Shown here: positions 61,328-64,000 of the stretch, one piece after another
Layout: every line of letters begins with the position of its first letter
Numbering within the stretch: position 1 is the stretch's first letter
Assembly (NCBI GenBank): GCA_021613535.1
Contig: CP075495.1
Coordinates: 5,580,001 to 5,644,000, forward strand
DNA length: 64,000 nt
DNA from: Adineta vaga
Taxonomy: Eukaryota > Rotifera
Direction: 5' to 3'
Notes under the pieces: generated by a model
Databases searched by the model: none
What the model saw: only the letters and a program-made list of their open reading frames with translations
What the model was told of the DNA's origin: nothing
Translations under genes and position numbers: made by a program

Positions 61328-63871
61328 CTATGATGGTGCACAATCAAATGAATAAACATGCCTTCCGCGCCGAGGACCACTTTCATCATCATCATCGTCG
61401 TTGATGTCATCATCATCATCATCATCATCATCGTTGTCGTCTTCGTCATCTTCATCGTTTTCATCCGTTCGTTCGCCATCAGCATTCTTAAATCGAAATG
61501 AAGAAAGAAAATTTTCATTATATCAATAAAAAACAATGAAATATCATACACTATGTCTAGCCATTCTTCGAAAAACCGGTCGCATCAAACGTAAAAAACT
61601 ACTAGGGTCTGTATCGAACATACTGGGAAATTGTAGTTCACGTTCTCGATTACGAGTATTACGTTTCATTATCTAAATGAGATAAAACAGAAAAATTGTA
61701 TTCATTTCTTTTCTTTCCAATACACTTTTCGTATTTACCATGCTTAATCGTTTATAATCAACTGATTGTTGATTAAGTGGCGCCCATATTTTTACATCAT
61801 GTTCAAGACCACTGGTAGCAATGATTGGAAAAAATGGATGAGGCTCAAGAACATTTACTGTTCCATCATCATCACCTTTAGCATACCATATACATTTTTC
61901 GGTAGGTTTATCCCAAATAAATACATGACCACAATCACTGCCACTAATGATATATTCAGAGTTTCGACCATAGAAATTAACGCTTTTTACTAAATTTAAA
62001 AAGCAAATATCTTTGATTATTTTTTTAGAGATCAACATGTTGATCAAACCTGTATTATTATTTCGATGACCATGATAACGATGGATGGCATCGGCACCAT
62101 CTGAATGTGTTGCATCAAATAAATAGATATCTTCATCATTATAACTTCCGAGAATTTCTACAATAAAAATCATTCAATATAAGCCGTAATCAAACAAATC
62201 TGTTAGGTCAAGATTTTAAGATGTCCCTAACGAAAAGATAGTTCTATCGCTCACAAACGACATAGAGAACCATCAGAGTATCTTGTTGTTCTCTTTCATT
62301 GTTACATACCAGTGCCATTGTAATTGTAAACGGCACAGGTCACAGATGGTTGACTTCGACGATCTTCATTTTTTTTCTATAGTAACAGAAAACAAAATAA
62401 AATTCGTTTATTGTTATCACTCTGTTTTCTCATTTACCAATAAATCCGGACAAAAACTTTTCAATGGTTTCGTAGTTTGTGATTCAATATATCTACGATC
62501 AAAAATACGGATATACGGATCCATTCCAGCCACAACAAATTCATTTTGATTATGACGATTCAATTCGATTGAATAAAGAGGTAATTTATTTATTTCTTCA
62601 CTACCAACGGTTAATAATCTAATCAGAAAATAAACGAAATAATAATCCGTTTTTTTTTCGCTCCTAAACATACTTATTTGCTTTAGTTTCACGAAGATCA
62701 ATATGAAAAATAATTCCATCTTCACCACAAGAGAATATATCATTACCTGTAATTGTATCGACGGATAGCTAAATGATAAGAAACGAATTTATATTTCAAA
62801 TGAAGTTTTTATTCTAAAATGAAATACTTTGTGAGCTGATGCTAAATGTTGAGCAATTTTTTTCGAACTTGATAATGTTCCGGATGGATGAAGTTCAGCT
62901 AAACGAACTTGACCATCTCGCGCACAACTTACAATTTTATAATCATATGAAAATGGTATGAATTTTGCCTAAATAATTTAGAATAGTATTAGAAAAGAAA
63001 TTTTGAAAAACAACCCTTACTTGAAAAACATTACTTTGATGTTTACTGTCAAATGCAGCAGCAGCTTGTTGTAATGCCCAATCCCAAACAATAATTTGTA
63101 AATCATCTGAAGCACTCGCTAATAAGGTTCCTAAACAATAAAATTCTTGATGAATAAAATTAATTTAACTAGAAATTTTTTTCTACCAATTCGATTAAAT
63201 GCTAATGCATTGACACAACCATTATGTGCATCAAGTGTGTGTGATACTTTCATTCGTTGAATAATATTTCGACTTGCAATAATATTATCGTGAAAAACTC
63301 GACACGTTGTACGTTGTCTTGATCGATGAAAAGTACCAAGTTCACGTTGTCGAAGATGTAAATAACGATTAATAGTTGGTGGTAAATTTTCTTCTTCATT
63401 CTTATTCTCTTCTTGATTATCCTCATTTTTTATTTCATCATCTTCATCGTCTTCTTCAACACCATCATCATCATCATCATCTTCGTCGTCAGTTGTCGTC
63501 GATATTGCAGTAGATGATCCAGATTTTGATTCATCCTTTGTAGTAGTTGTAGTTTTAATCGAATCATTGGTTTTCTCTTCTTCATCAGGAACTTCTTTAA
63601 TATCAGCATTTAATTTACGGCGTTTTACTGGACCAGTTGGATTTTCAGTTACTTTATCATCTGATGAATCATGATTCGTCTCTGCCAATGTTGATGTTTC
63701 TTCACGAACGATTTCATTGCTTAGTTCATTATTTATCTTTTGATCAGTTTCTTCCTCAAGATGAGAACAAATACGAGATCGTTTTCGTTGTATATTATCC
63801 TCTGTATTCAATTCTTCAGTTGTCTGTTGTTCTTCTTCATTCACAGTTTCAATCGAAGATTGATCTTCCAT
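61328..63871 (-). CDS. DCAF8: DCAF8 (WDR42A), CUL4-DDB1 substrate receptor, WD40 protein
   Basis: Ten exons close in phase, 639 residues: 63871-63187, 63130-63021, 62968-62828, 62768-62674, 62618-62438, 62376-62310, 62157-62050, 61989-61739, 61672-61550, 61486-61328. The first 170 residues are acidic and disordered with a basic KRRK cluster. A seven-bladed propeller follows, with WD repeats such as LLASASDDLQIIVWDWALQ, IVSCARDGQVRLAEL, FAGE-like SCGEDGIIFHIDLRE, LGSYNDEDIYLFDATHSDGA, FYGRNSEYIISGSDCGHVF and ATSGLEHDVKIWAP. ARDGQVRLAEL and NDEDIYLF are near-identical to vertebrate DCAF8. The end is an acidic run closing in FDCAPS, as vertebrates close in QCMPS. It recruits targets to CRL4 ubiquitin ligase. 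Confidence 0.95.
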
Positions 63872-64000
63872 TATTCACTTGCAAAAAACTTAATTTGAAT
63901 GATGTATCGACTAAAATATCGAGATCAATAAATATACTTGCATTGCATCTAGGACTAACTAATTTTGCGCAGTCAATAATGTTCGGTAGTGGAGAACTAG
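63872..64000. other. Upstream of DCAF8, to window end
   Basis: Short AT-rich stretch that should include the DCAF8 5' UTR. Nothing else seen. Confidence 0.4.

Overview
This window is intron-rich, AT-rich animal nuclear DNA. Most genes are split by very short introns (about 50-60 nt, GT-AG) and packed on both strands. Gene content is animal: formin, olfactomedin-collagen protein, sidestep-like Ig receptor, chitin synthase with a WGTRE motif, net/ATOH8-like bHLH, AUTS2-like, TMEM9, DCAF8, LACTB and a myotubularin. Chitin synthase, tiny introns, high AT and many orphan low-complexity proteins fit a rotifer, most likely a bdelloid. That assignment is inference; no ribosomal or mitochondrial marker is present. 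I rebuilt exons by hand and checked that reading phase closes across every splice in most multi-exon models.

Left part (1-14.8 kb): the 3' end of a formin (+), the glycerophosphodiesterase GPCPD1 (+), two small uncharacterised genes (+), a Ly6/uPAR-type GPI-anchored protein (-), the mitochondrial serine hydrolase LACTB (-), a small coiled-coil protein (-) and a net/ATOH8-like bHLH factor (-).

Middle (15.4-41.2 kb), all on the minus strand: a Pro-Val-rich protein, a colmedin/gliomedin-like type II membrane protein, a six-helix membrane protein built from three similar units, a Ser/Arg-repeat protein, a receptor with five Ig domains and one FN3 domain (sidestep layout) with a long first intron, and a 16-exon chitin synthase of 1654 residues.

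Right part (41.2-64 kb): a MTMR6/7/8-type myotubularin (+) with a FYVE-like zinc finger at its end and puzzling coding-like exons upstream; a Pro-rich protein made of a recurring short phrase (-); two small genes (-); an AUTS2-like regulator (-) divergent from TMEM9 (+); and DCAF8 (-), which meets TMEM9 tail to tail.

The genes are a mixed set rather than one pathway; several act at membranes or the cell surface. I found no transposase, reverse transcriptase, tRNA, rRNA or CRISPR. The most noteworthy non-coding item is a 39-bp stem hairpin at 3089-3178 whose mismatches become G-U pairs only if the minus strand is transcribed, as expected of a structured RNA such as a microRNA precursor. I see no clearly new multi-gene system.
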